Made by a program: the position numbers and the translations under genes. Below are positions 35,440-43,616 of a DNA stretch of 64,000 bases, one piece after another. This DNA is from Acidobacteriota bacterium (GTDB lineage Bacteria; Acidobacteriota; Thermoanaerobaculia; Multivoradales; JBCCEF01), in assembly GCA_039028635.1 (NCBI GenBank), contig JBCCHV010000030.1, positions 1 through 64,000 of the forward strand, given 5' to 3'. Position 1 is the first letter of the stretch; each line of letters begins with the position of its first letter. The notes beneath the pieces are model-generated. The model was not told the origin of the DNA. It was given only the letters and a program-made list of their open reading frames with translations, and searched no databases.

Positions 35440-36829
35440 AGCTCATCCGGGTGCAGCTCAACTCGAGCAGTTCCGGCGCTGCGAGCTCTCGCGCGAGAAA
35501 GCGCGAGGCGTCGTGCGCCACCTGCTCTCGGGCTGCGCGAGCTGTCAGGAGGTCACCTCGCAGTGGTGGCCGACCAGCTCGCATCAAGATGTTGTCATTC
35601 GTCGAGTGGTTTCACTCAACGAGAGGGATGGAAGAGGGTACGACTACGAGCAGGTCTTCGAGCGTTTGTCGGAGGAGCTCTTGGAGCGCAAGCTCGAGCT
35701 CGCCGAGGAGCAAGCGGTGGTACCGCGGCTCCGGGAAGACCTGTCGCGCCATCCCGTCGATCGTCAGCTCGTCCTGATTCAGAACAGCCGCCGGTTCCAG
35801 GTCTGGTCTCTCGCCGAGTCTCTGCTCGTCGACTGCCAGGCGCAGCGACCGCGCAATCCGGAAGCGGCGGTGGACTTCGCCCGCCTGGCGGTGGCGGTCG
35901 CCGAGAACCTTCCGGCGGACCGCTACAGCGAACCCCTGGCCCACGACCTCAAGGCCCGAGCCTGGGCCGAGCTGGCGTCGGCGCAGCGGGTTCGGGGTCA
36001 GTTTCCGGAGTCCGAAGCCGCCTTCGAGAAGGCCCGTCAGTGGGCCGCCGATGGCACCGGCGATCCGATCGAGAAGGCCCACATCCTGTGGCTCGAAGCT
36101 TCGCTGCGAGTCGATTTGCGGGACTTCGACGGCGCCCTCGCCTTGCTCCAACGAGTGATTCGTACGGCCCGCCGCCACGGTGAGTCGCACCTCTGGGGCA
36201 AGGCCTTGATCAGCAAGGGAATGTGCGAAGGCTTCCGCGGCCAGGCGGACGATGAAATTCGGCTCATCCGAGAGGGCGTCGACCTGATCGATCCGGGGCT
36301 CGATCCGCGCCTGGTGCTGGTGGTGCGCCACAACTTGATCCACTCGCTGGTCAGTGCCGGGCGCTACCACGAGGCCCTGGAGTGCATCGACGAAGCGCGA
36401 GCGCTTCACCACAAGCTCGGCAACGAGCTGGACCTGATCCGATTCAGCTGGATCGAGGGACGGGTCTACCAGGGACTCGGCCGGACGCGCGAAGCGGAGG
36501 CCCTCTACCGCAGCGCCCAGGACAAGTTCCTCAAGGCCGAGCTCGACTACGATGCCGCTCTCGTCTGCCTCGACCTGGCGGCGATCTACAGCTGCCAGGG
36601 GCGCCATGGCGAGATGAAGCAACTCGCCGAGGCGATGCTGCCGATCTTTCGATCTCGGCAGATTGGTCGCGAGGCGATCGCCGCTCTTCTGGTCTTCCGC
36701 GAGGCGGTCGAGATGGAGCAGGTCAGTTTGGGCTTGGTCCGCGAGGTGGCAGAGCACCTGCGTCAGCTGCCGGGGGGCGAGGCACAGCTCCGGCTGCGCA
36801 GCGGCTCGCAGCCGTCGGCGGCTCGCTGA
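35432..36829 (+). CDS. Zinc-finger/TPR protein coupled to sigma factor 2
   Basis: 465 residues. Near residues 29-38 it has H-x4-C-x2-C (HLLSGCASC), the signature of zinc-binding anti-sigma (ZAS-like) domains. From about 145 onward it is helical with TPR-like repeats (AWAELASAQRVRGQFPESEAAFEKA, HNLIHSLVSAGRYHEALECIDEA, YQGLGRTREAEALYRSA). There is no membrane helix, so it should be cytoplasmic. A soluble anti-sigma or scaffold for sigma factor 2 is the best guess from the 8-bp overlap; not proven. Confidence 0.8.
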   Translation: MTEAHPGAAQLEQFRRCELSREKARGVVRHLLSGCASCQEVTSQWWPTSSHQDVVIRRVVSLNERDGRGYDYEQVFERLSEELLERKLELAEEQAVVPRLREDLSRHPVDRQLVLIQNSRRFQVWSLAESLLVDCQAQRPRNPEAAVDFARLAVAVAENLPADRYSEPLAHDLKARAWAELASAQRVRGQFPESEAAFEKARQWAADGTGDPIEKAHILWLEASLRVDLRDFDGALALLQRVIRTARRHGESHLWGKALISKGMCEGFRGQADDEIRLIREGVDLIDPGLDPRLVLVVRHNLIHSLVSAGRYHEALECIDEARALHHKLGNELDLIRFSWIEGRVYQGLGRTREAEALYRSAQDKFLKAELDYDAALVCLDLAAIYSCQGRHGEMKQLAEAMLPIFRSRQIGREAIAALLVFREAVEMEQVSLGLVREVAEHLRQLPGGEAQLRLRSGSQPSAAR

Positions 36830-36866
36830 GCCTGGACCCCCGTCGCCCAGCGACGGCATGAGATAG

Positions 36867-36910
36867 AACGAGGAGTGGCCGTGCCGGTCGCTCCTCGTTT
36901 TACTTTTTTC
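36867..36910 (+). terminator. Terminator after the zinc-finger/TPR gene
   Basis: AACGAGGAG and CTCCTCGTT form a 9-bp stem around a 15-base partly paired loop, followed by TTTTACTTTTTT. Confidence 0.85.
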
Positions 36911-37037
36911 GGCCTTTTCGCGAAGGATTTCTTGTAGGGGCTACTCTCCGACAGCGTTGAGCGGTAGACTGAAGATAGGACATGGTGTATTTTATTTACA
37001 TAATCACCTTCGATCGCTGCTGGGAGGAACGAGGACC

Positions 37038-37580
37038 CTGAAAGCCGAACGCAACTCCGTCGAGTCCTCGTCTCTGGAGGAGCTTCTCACCCGATCCCGC
37101 TCGAAGCTGAGTCGGATTCTCTATCGGTATCGCATTCCGGCCCAGGACGCCGAGGATCTCTTACAGGAGACTTTCCTCATCCTGGTGTCGCAGTGGGAGA
37201 GCATCCGAAATCCCGACGCCTGGCTGGCGATCACCCTGCGCAATCGTTGTGTCATCTATTGGCGTCGCCACAAGATCCGCCTCTACGACATGGTGGACGA
37301 TGCCATCCTCGAGTTCCTTTCGGACGGCGAGGCGCCGGAGCAGGAGAAGGCGGAGCTGCGCGTCGACCTCGATGGCCTCCTCGAGCGCCTGCCGGAGCGC
37401 TGCCAGCGAGTCTTGCGTCTGCGCTACGGTCTCGGCTGCAGCGCCGCCGAAGTCGGCAAGCGCCTCGGCTATCAGCCCTCGAGCGTTCCCAAAGTGACTC
37501 ATCGCTGCCTGTCCCAGCTCGCCGATCAACTGGTGGGCGAGGGTTTTGCCCTCAAGCGATCCACGACGCGCAATTCTTGA
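37038..37580 (+). CDS. Small sigma-70 family sigma factor, paralog 3 (probable CTG start)
   Basis: About 180 residues. Regions 2 (QDAEDLLQETFLILVSQWESIRNPDAW) and 4 (LPERCQRVLRLRYGLGCSAAEVGKRLGYQPSSVPKVTHRCL). The frame has no ATG or GTG before region 2; a TTG lies far upstream at 36957. A CTG at 37038, ten bases after GGGAGG, gives an N-terminus the same length (35 residues before the QDAED block) as the three paralogs, so I chose it. In region 4 the usual SIRK is SVPK. Confidence 0.75.
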   Translation: MKAERNSVESSSLEELLTRSRSKLSRILYRYRIPAQDAEDLLQETFLILVSQWESIRNPDAWLAITLRNRCVIYWRRHKIRLYDMVDDAILEFLSDGEAPEQEKAELRVDLDGLLERLPERCQRVLRLRYGLGCSAAEVGKRLGYQPSSVPKVTHRCLSQLADQLVGEGFALKRSTTRNS

Positions 37581-37664
37581 GCCTCCCATCTTCCCGGCGA
37601 AGCCCATCCGAGTGCACCCACCATTGGCTGGAGGCGAGCCTCCGCCAGGGGCCGTTCGCGACTC

Positions 37665-37694
37665 TGGACAAGGCCCGGCTGTACTGCTAGCCTG
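37665..37694 (+). promoter_or_regulatory. Promoter of sigma factor gene 4
   Basis: TGGACA (37665-37670), 18-base spacer, TAGCCT (37689-37694), identical in both boxes and spacing to the promoter of sigma gene 1. Confidence 0.6.
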
Positions 37695-37737
37695 AAAACG
37701 TAGACACGTACAGGATGACATTGGCTCGCTTAAGGTC

Positions 37738-38271
37738 ATGAGAGCTTTGGACAACGCTCCCCTCGAGACTTCCCTGGAGTCCTTTCTCCAAGAGGTTCAG
37801 CCGAAGCTCAAGGCCCTCTTCTCGCGTCATCGCATTCCCGCCGAGGACACCGAGGATATTCTCCAGCAGACGCTACTGGCGTTGGTTTACCAGTGGGAGA
37901 AAGTGCGGGATCCGGAGGCCTGGCTGGTCGGGACGGTGCGCAACAAGTGCCGGCTTTACTGGCGCGAGCGCCGGCGCCGCCTCTACCAGGCGGTCGACGC
38001 GGTGATGCTCGAGTGGATGGCTGGACCCGAGCCGCCGGCCCAGGAGCGTCGCGATCTCTGGCGCGATCTCGAGGCCTCCCTCGAGCACCTTCCGGAACGC
38101 TGCCGGTCGCTGCTGAAGCTGCGCTACGGGCTGGGCTACGAGGCCCCCGAGGTGGCCCGGTACCTCGGCTACAGCCCGTTGAGCATCAGCAAGGTCACCA
38201 ACCGCTGCATCGCCGCCCTCACCAAGCGATTGGTCAGCCCGCGGGCGGCCGGCGTCGAAGACGAGCCGTAG
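37738..38271 (+). CDS. Small sigma-70 family sigma factor, paralog 4
   Basis: 177 residues from ATG 37738 (AAGG upstream). Region 2 (EDTEDILQQTLLALVYQWEKVRDPEAWLVGTVRNKCRLYWRERRRR over about 37-82) and region 4 (LPERCRSLLKLRYGLGYEAPEVARYLGYSPLSISKVTNRC). It ends 28 bp from the convergent metB-type gene. Confidence 0.88.
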   Translation: MRALDNAPLETSLESFLQEVQPKLKALFSRHRIPAEDTEDILQQTLLALVYQWEKVRDPEAWLVGTVRNKCRLYWRERRRRLYQAVDAVMLEWMAGPEPPAQERRDLWRDLEASLEHLPERCRSLLKLRYGLGYEAPEVARYLGYSPLSISKVTNRCIAALTKRLVSPRAAGVEDEP

Positions 38272-38299
38272 GCCTTCGGCCGCCCGCAGCGGTCCTTCC

Positions 38300-39496
38300 T
38301 CACACGCGGTCGAACCCCGCCCGGAGATCGGACGCGAGATCCGCGACGTCCTCGATTCCCACCGACAGGCGGAGCAGGCCGTCGCCGATGCCGGCGCAGC
38401 GGCGGTCTTCCTCACTCATCACCACGTGGGTCATCGAGGCGGGGTGGGCGATCAGGCTCTCGACTCCGCCCAGCGACTCGGCGAGGGACCAGTACCGGAG
38501 CCCGCTGACGAAGCGTCGGACCGCTTCCCGCCCGCCGCGGAGCTCGAAGCTGATCATCGCCCCGAAGCCGCTCTGCTGCTGACAGGCGAGGTGGTGGCCG
38601 GGATGCTCCTCGAGGCCCGGATAGTAGACCCGCTCGACGGCCGGCTGAGCGAGCAGCAGCTCGGCGATGGCTTGGGCATTGGCCTCGTGGACCGCCAGGC
38701 GAGCGCCGAGGGTGCGAAGACCGCGCAGGGTGAGATAGCTGTCGAAGGGAGAGCCCGTCAGACCGAGACAGTTGGCCCACCAATCGACCCGCTCGGCGAG
38801 CTCCGCCGTCGCCGAAACCACCGCTCCACCGACGACGTCGCTGTGGCCGTTGATGTACTTGGTGGTCGAATGGACGGCGAAGTCGGCGCCCAGGCGCAGA
38901 GGATTTTGACGCGCCGGGGAAAGGAAAGTGTTGTCCACCGCCACCCAGGCGCCGACTCGGCGAGCGGCCGACAGAATCTGGCCGAGATCGCTGATCCGCA
39001 GGAGGGGATTGCTCGGCGTCTCGACCCACACCAGCCGTGGTCGCCGCTCGAAGGCGGCGTCGAGGGTCGCGGGGCGATCGGGATCGAACCACACCACCTC
39101 GAGGCGTCGGCTTTCGTGGAGAGTGGAGAACAGGCGGTGGCTGCCGCCGTAGCAGTCGATCGGAGCTGCCAGCACCTCGCCGGGCTCGAGTAAGGAAGCC
39201 ACCACCGTGATGGCCGCCATGCCGGTGGCGGTGATCGTGGTCCCCGCTCCACCTTCGGCGGCACTCAGAGCCTCGGCCAGCAGGCAGCGAGTCGGATTGC
39301 CGGAGCGGGTGTAGTCGAAGCGGCGAGGCTCCCCGAGGTCGGCGAAGGAGAAGGTGGAGGAGAGGTGGATGGGGGGAACGACGGCGCCGTGCTGGGCATC
39401 GGATTCGAGCCCGCTGCGCACCAAGCGGGTGGCGAAGCGCGGCGCTCGGGCCGAGAACGGAAGGGCGGTGGGGGAACGCGGACAGGGTGAAGGCAT
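38300..39496 (-). CDS. metB: PLP-dependent trans-sulfuration enzyme (cystathionine gamma-synthase/O-acylhomoserine sulfhydrylase type)
   Basis: 398 residues. FDYTRSGNPTRCLLAEALSAAEGG binds PLP phosphate; the PLP lysine is in HSTTKYINGHSDVVGG (about 207), preceded by DNTFLSPARQNPLRLGAD. C-terminal substrate Arg in SLGGVESLIAHPASMTH. It makes cystathionine or homocysteine from an acylhomoserine; which of the two is not certain from sequence. AGGAGG precedes the ATG. A SAM-I riboswitch in its leader points to methionine synthesis. Confidence 0.9.
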   Translation of the reverse strand: MPSPCPRSPTALPFSARAPRFATRLVRSGLESDAQHGAVVPPIHLSSTFSFADLGEPRRFDYTRSGNPTRCLLAEALSAAEGGAGTTITATGMAAITVVASLLEPGEVLAAPIDCYGGSHRLFSTLHESRRLEVVWFDPDRPATLDAAFERRPRLVWVETPSNPLLRISDLGQILSAARRVGAWVAVDNTFLSPARQNPLRLGADFAVHSTTKYINGHSDVVGGAVVSATAELAERVDWWANCLGLTGSPFDSYLTLRGLRTLGARLAVHEANAQAIAELLLAQPAVERVYYPGLEEHPGHHLACQQQSGFGAMISFELRGGREAVRRFVSGLRYWSLAESLGGVESLIAHPASMTHVVMSEEDRRCAGIGDGLLRLSVGIEDVADLASDLRAGFDRV

Positions 39497-39593
39497 CGGA
39501 TCCTCCTCGTGGTTCAGGTTCTCCCATCGGAAACCCTACGGAGGATCGCTGCCGGTTCCTACGACCCCGAGCGGTGCGGGGCGCTTCCCGGCA

Positions 39594-39710
39594 ACTCATC
39601 TCTCAAAGGCTGACCTCCGCCTTCGTAGGAATTGGCACCGTGGCGAAGTGGTTAGCTCCGCAGGTTGCCCCGGCGTCTTCGGGCCTGTCCCTCAGCCGGT
39701 CTCGATGAGT
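39594..39710 (-). ncRNA. SAM-I (S-box) riboswitch aptamer upstream of metB
   Basis: Read on the minus strand: P1 strand ACTCATC (39710-39704), then CGAGACCGGCTGAGGGACAG, GGCCC, GCCGGGGCAACC and the hallmark GGTGCCAATTCC, a P4 hairpin AAGGC/GCCTT, and the closing P1 strand GATGAGT (39600-39594). All S-box landmarks are present in order. Downstream, TCGTAGGAA can pair with TTCCTACGA of the aptamer, and TGCCGG with CCGGCA, giving alternative folds before the start codon; no T tract is seen, so control may be translational or Rho-based. SAM binding should shut metB off. Confidence 0.92.
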
Positions 39711-39716
39711 GGGCGA

Positions 39717-39746
39717 AATCTACGGCATGGGTGAGCCGCAGGTCAA
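39717..39746 (-). promoter_or_regulatory. Promoter of the metB riboswitch transcript
   Basis: On the minus strand TTGACC (39741-39746), 18-base spacer, TAGATT (39717-39722). Transcription would start just before the first P1 base. Confidence 0.65.
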
Positions 39747-39812
39747 GGGGCGGCCGAGATCGGTCCGCCGATGGCCGGCGGCTGAGGGCCGAGCCGGGCC
39801 GCGCAGGTCGGG

Positions 39813-40757
39813 CTAGGAAGCGGCGCGGGCGCGGGCGCGATGCTCTTGGGGGCTGATGCCGCGCACCCGTTTGAAGGCCGAGCTGAGCGCGAAGGGGCTG
39901 CTGTAGCCGACCTTCTGGGCCACGGTCCCAACGGTCTCTTCGGACTCGCAGAGGAGATCCGCCGCCAGGGCGAGACGCCAGGCGGTGAGGAAGGCCATCG
40001 GTGGTTCGCCGACCACCTCGTGAAAACGCCTCGCGAGGGCGGCGCGCGAGACGCCGGCGGCGGAGGACAGGCGAGCCAGAGTCCAAGACTCGGCGGGATC
40101 CTGGTGCATGATCTTCAGAACCTTGCCGACGACCGGATCCGCTTGGGATCGGTACCAGGCCGGTCGCTCGGCCTGGGGTCGGTCGAACCAGGCGCGCAGG
40201 ACGGCGATCAACAGAAGGTCGAGGAGGCGATCGAGAACCGCCCCTTGACCGGGCTGATCCTTGCCCGCCTCGTCGCACAGCATGGCGACGAGGGGCGATT
40301 CCCACTCGCGGTGAGAGAGGGACAGAACCGGTGGCAGAGCCCGTAGCAGGCGGTCGCTGACGTCGCCCATGTTCTCGTAGGCCCCGACCAGCATCAGGGT
40401 TTCGCCGTGCGGGTCGTTGCCCCAGGTGCGGGTGCCATGGGTCATCTCTTCGAGGAGGGATCGGCCTTCGAGATCGCAACAGTGCTGACCGGGATGGATG
40501 ATCACGCTGGGGGGCGTCTCGGCGGATCCGGCGACGGTGTAGTGGTCGGGCCCGCGGGTGACGGCGAGGTCGCCGGTCTCCAACTGGATGGGCGCAGCGT
40601 CGTCCGGAAGGATCCAAATCTCCCCTCGGATGGCGGCGATCAGGGTCAGGGGCGACTCGGCGCGGATGCGCAGCGACCACGGGGGAGTCATCACGCAACG
40701 CAGGGCGAAGGCGCCGCGCGCCCGCGGACCATCGAGAAGGCCGACGAAGGGATCCAT
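39813..40757 (-). CDS. AraC family regulator with N-terminal cupin
   Basis: 314 residues. The N-terminal half is a cupin ligand domain (WSLRIRAESPLTLIAAIRG, LETGDLAVTRGPDHYTVAG). The C-terminal pair of helix-turn-helix motifs is at about 215-305 (LARLSSAAGVSRAALARRFHEVVG, VGTVAQKVGYSSPFALSSAFKRVRG). It is divergent from the NmrA/DUF1772 gene pair, its likely target; the 225-bp gap between them shows no strong dyad by eye. Confidence 0.92.
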   Translation of the reverse strand: MDPFVGLLDGPRARGAFALRCVMTPPWSLRIRAESPLTLIAAIRGEIWILPDDAAPIQLETGDLAVTRGPDHYTVAGSAETPPSVIIHPGQHCCDLEGRSLLEEMTHGTRTWGNDPHGETLMLVGAYENMGDVSDRLLRALPPVLSLSHREWESPLVAMLCDEAGKDQPGQGAVLDRLLDLLLIAVLRAWFDRPQAERPAWYRSQADPVVGKVLKIMHQDPAESWTLARLSSAAGVSRAALARRFHEVVGEPPMAFLTAWRLALAADLLCESEETVGTVAQKVGYSSPFALSSAFKRVRGISPQEHRARARAAS

Positions 40758-40982
40758 CGTGCGCTGATTCTAGCCCGCGGGACTCGTCCGGGGAGGAAGG
40801 GGAAGTCGCACCCCCTCGCCGGCTCCGCTGGCTGCCTCTGGCGACCTTGGAGCGAGAATCTGGCCGATTGAGACGTTTGCGAATGATGTTGAGCGCCTCG
40901 ACGATGGTCCCCGAGAGGACTCCTTTCTAGACTTCTTCCAGGTCGAATGAACGGCCCGAAACCAACCTCGAAGGAGTCCAAG

Positions 40983-41828
40983 ATGCCTCAGATGACGTCA
41001 GCTTCCCCAGCCGTTACGGTCGTTCTCGGAGCTCGCGGCAAGACCGGCCGGCGGGTCGTCGATCGCTTCCAGCAGGCCGGTCTGCCGGTGCGCGGCGCCT
41101 CTCGCTCTTCGGCCTTTCCTTTCGATTGGCAGGATCGGGCCACCTGGCGACCGGTCCTCGACGGGGCCCGCGCCGCCTACATCACCTTCTATCCCGATCT
41201 CGCGCTGCCGGGGGCGGCCGACACCGTCGGGGACTTCGTCGATCTGGCGGTGGCCAGCGGAGTCCGACGGCTGGTCCTGCTTTCCGGCCGCGGGGAAGAG
41301 GGCGCGCAGGGAGCGGAGAAGCGACTGCAAGAATCCGGTGCCGACTGGACCGTGGTGCGATGTGCTTTTTTCAACCAGAACTTCAGCGAGACCTTCGCAG
41401 AAGCGATTCGCCACGGTGTCATCGCCATGCCCGCCGGCGAAACGCGGGAGCCCTTCCTCGATGCCGACGACATCGCCGATGTCGTCTTCGCGGTCCTCAC
41501 CGAGGACGGGCATCAGGGGCAGCTCTACGAGCTCACCGGTCCCCGACTGCTCGGTCTCGCCGACGTCGCCGCGGAGCTCGGCCAGGCGATCGGTCGGGAG
41601 GTTCGCTATGTCCCGCTGAGCCCCGCCGACTATGCCGAGCAGCTGATGGAGCACGGCATGCCGCCGAGTGAGGCGAAGCCGATCGCCGGCCTCATCGCCT
41701 CGGTGCTCGATGGTCGTAACGAATCCCTCGAGGACGGCGTCCAGCGCGCCCTCGGGCGGGCTCCCCGCGATTTCTCCGATTTCGCTCGCGCCGCCGCCGC
41801 GGCCGGTGCCTGGAAGCGCGCGTCGTGA
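40983..41828 (+). CDS. NmrA-like NAD(P)-binding protein
   Basis: 281 residues from ATG 40983 (AAGGAG six bases upstream). Rossmann start VTVVLGARGKTGRRVVDRFQQ, RLVLLSGRGEEGA, and NQNFSETF with EPFLDADDIADVVFAVL, typical of the NmrA/ergot-alkaloid EasG-type family. It lacks the catalytic YxxxK, so it may be a redox sensor or reductase of an unknown substrate. The stop overlaps the next start by four bases (GTGA). Confidence 0.88.
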   Translation: MPQMTSASPAVTVVLGARGKTGRRVVDRFQQAGLPVRGASRSSAFPFDWQDRATWRPVLDGARAAYITFYPDLALPGAADTVGDFVDLAVASGVRRLVLLSGRGEEGAQGAEKRLQESGADWTVVRCAFFNQNFSETFAEAIRHGVIAMPAGETREPFLDADDIADVVFAVLTEDGHQGQLYELTGPRLLGLADVAAELGQAIGREVRYVPLSPADYAEQLMEHGMPPSEAKPIAGLIASVLDGRNESLEDGVQRALGRAPRDFSDFARAAAAAGAWKRAS

Positions 41829-42307
41829 TCTCCTCCAGTGATTTTCTGACCCTGGTCGCCGCCGTCGGATCGGCGGCGTCGGCCGGCGTCTTCTTCACCT
41901 TTTCGACCTTCACCATGGCCGGCCTGCGTCGGCTGCAGCCGACGCCCGGAGCGACCGCCATGCAGGCGATCAATCGCGAGGCACCGAAACCTCCGTTGAT
42001 GCTCCTGCTCTTCGGGACCGCCGCCGTTTGCGCCGTCCTGATGGTCGCGGCGCTCCTCGACCTCGACGATCCGCGAGCCAAGTTCCGGCTCCTCGCCGGA
42101 GCCCTTTACATCCTCGGCGCGGTCATTCTGACGGGCCTTTACCACGTTCCCCGCAACAATCGCCTCGAGGCGGTCGATCCGACGAGCCGCGCAGGGATGG
42201 ACTACTGGCAGATCTATCTTCGAGAGTGGGTGAGAATGAACCACTGGCGCACGCTGGCGCCGCTGGTCGCCGCGCTCCTCCTGGTCGCTTCGCTGATACC
42301 GGAGTAG
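41825..42307 (+). CDS. DUF1772 membrane protein (anthrone oxygenase-like)
   Basis: 160 residues, GTG start coupled to the previous gene. Four membrane helices (about 6-30, 56-78, 87-107, 138-158), with AGVFFTFSTFTMAGLRRL and the conserved VPRNNRLEAVDP and WVRMNHWRTLAP motifs. The family includes fungal anthrone oxygenases; bacterial pairs of NmrA-like plus DUF1772 under an AraC regulator recur but lack a proven substrate. Confidence 0.88.
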   Translation: MISSSDFLTLVAAVGSAASAGVFFTFSTFTMAGLRRLQPTPGATAMQAINREAPKPPLMLLLFGTAAVCAVLMVAALLDLDDPRAKFRLLAGALYILGAVILTGLYHVPRNNRLEAVDPTSRAGMDYWQIYLREWVRMNHWRTLAPLVAALLLVASLIPE

Positions 42308-42386
42308 GGAGGAGGATCTCGTTGCGGCGGAAGCTTTCAGCCGGTGCCGATGAGCTCTCGGCAGCAGAGAAGAGGGAGGCGAGGGG

Positions 42387-42722
42387 ATGGAGATTTCGTG
42401 GCAGGAGTTCGAAACGGTCGAGCTGCGGGTCGGAACGGTGGTGCGGGCGGACGAGTTTCCGGAGGCGAGGGTTCCGGCCTATCGGTTGAGGGTCGACTTC
42501 GGCCCGGAGGTCGGCGTCAAGAGCTCGAGTGCTCGCATCACCAATCTCTATGATCGTGCTGAGCTGGTGGGGCGCCAAGTCATCGCGGTGACCAACTTTC
42601 CGCCGAAGCGGATCGGTCCCTTCGTTTCGGAAGTCCTGGTCACCGGCTTCTATCGTCCGGACGGTGCCGTGGTGCTGGCGGTTCCCGATGGCGAGGTGCC
42701 GAACGGCACCCGTCTGGCCTGA
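42387..42722 (+). CDS. csaA: CsaA-type tRNA-binding/chaperone protein
   Basis: 111 residues, a single EMAP-II/Myf OB domain: FETVELRVGTVVRADEFPEARVPAYRLRVDFG, SSARITNLYDRAELVGRQVIAVTNFPPKRIGPF and SEVLVTGF are all present in order. CsaA dimers bind tRNA and have export-related chaperone activity. GGGAGGCGAGGGG precedes the ATG. It is the last native gene before the transposon. Confidence 0.95.
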   Translation: MEISWQEFETVELRVGTVVRADEFPEARVPAYRLRVDFGPEVGVKSSSARITNLYDRAELVGRQVIAVTNFPPKRIGPFVSEVLVTGFYRPDGAVVLAVPDGEVPNGTRLA

Positions 42723-42848
42723 TCGTCAGTCAGTCTAGAAGACCTCTTCGCCCGGCAGGTCGGCGGCCTGCTCGATCCAGCGGCGCAAGGGCTCCGGCAT
42801 TCCGCTTCGGCTCGGGGTTCTGCATCGCTCTCCCGTCACTCATTCTCC

Positions 42849-42853
42849 GAAAA
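42849..42853. repeat. Target-site duplication, left copy
   Basis: GAAAA directly before the left inverted repeat, identical to 46926-46930 beyond the right one. Five bases is the duplication size of Tn3-family elements. Confidence 0.85.
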
Positions 42854-42886
42854 AGGGTAGTAGGCAGAACCGTGTAACCGTATACG
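42854..42886 (+). repeat. Left terminal inverted repeat of the transposon
   Basis: Begins AGGGTAGTAGGCAGAAC and ends ...CCGTATACG; differs from the right end at positions 10 and 17. A further GGTAGTG is shared after a 3-base offset. Confidence 0.9.
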
Positions 42887-43552
42887 GTAGTGGCCCCTAG
42901 GATGCCGTGACGAGACTCGTCGACGAACTCACCGATGCCCTGGAGCTTGGCGATCTCCTCAGCCGCGATGCGCGCTGAGCAAGGCTGCGGGCACACGAAT
43001 GCCTTGACCTCCTCGAAGAAGTCCGGCCGCCGGTTCATGGCGACCATCGCTGCGTTGCCCCCCGCACAGGGGTTGAAGAGTCCAACGGTCATTTCCTTCA
43101 GGTTGGGGTGCTGCTGAACATAGGCCTGCGCTCCCGCCACGTCGCGCCACTCGAAGAGTCCGTATCCAGGCACGCCACCGTGAGCTGCACCGCTGTGTCC
43201 GTGGTTGCGCATGTCGTAGGTCAAGACGTTGTAGCCAGCGTCGTGGAGCGCCTTGTAGACCTTGTTGAACTCGACTTCGACGGGCGCAAACTCAGACCAC
43301 GGCTCCAAGTGCCCTGGGAAGCCGTAGCGGTTCATCATCAGGGGGTGGTTGCAGAACGACCAGCCTGTTGGAGTCTGCGGGGATGAACCACGCCTCGAGT
43401 GGCACGCCATCGATCGCGGAGAAGAACACGTCCTCGTACTTCATGCCGTAGTCAGTGGGCGTCTTGAGCACCGGTGAACGGCGGGGGGGTGTGTTGCCGG
43501 TTGCCATCCCTTGGATGAAGGCCAACTGCTCAGCGTTCGGCCTGGGGGTCAT
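42887..43552 (-). pseudogene. Alpha/beta hydrolase (dienelactone hydrolase-like), frameshifted and truncated
   Basis: Starts at ATG 43552 (MTPRPNAEQLAFIQGMATGN). The reading frame shifts near 43355-43365: frame one ends ...IPADSNRLV, frame two resumes CNHPLMMNRYGFPGH and continues through YNVLTYDMRNHGHSG, the nucleophile elbow FNPCAGGNAAM and AFVCPQP, then runs into the left inverted repeat. The C-terminal third with the catalytic His is missing. A Cys replaces Ser at the nucleophile, as in dienelactone hydrolases and in the intact gene next to it. Confidence 0.8.
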
Positions 43553-43616
43553 GGTTTGTCTCGCTCGCTGCAGGCCGTGGTTGGCTCGCCCCAGTCACTA
43601 TCCAAAGCCGCGCGAC

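Noticed and set aside
42730-42850. Short frame continuing beyond the left inverted repeat (about 37 codons from an ATG)
   Set aside because: It is the hydrolase pseudogene frame read through the repeat into native DNA; composition and lack of homology argue against a real gene.
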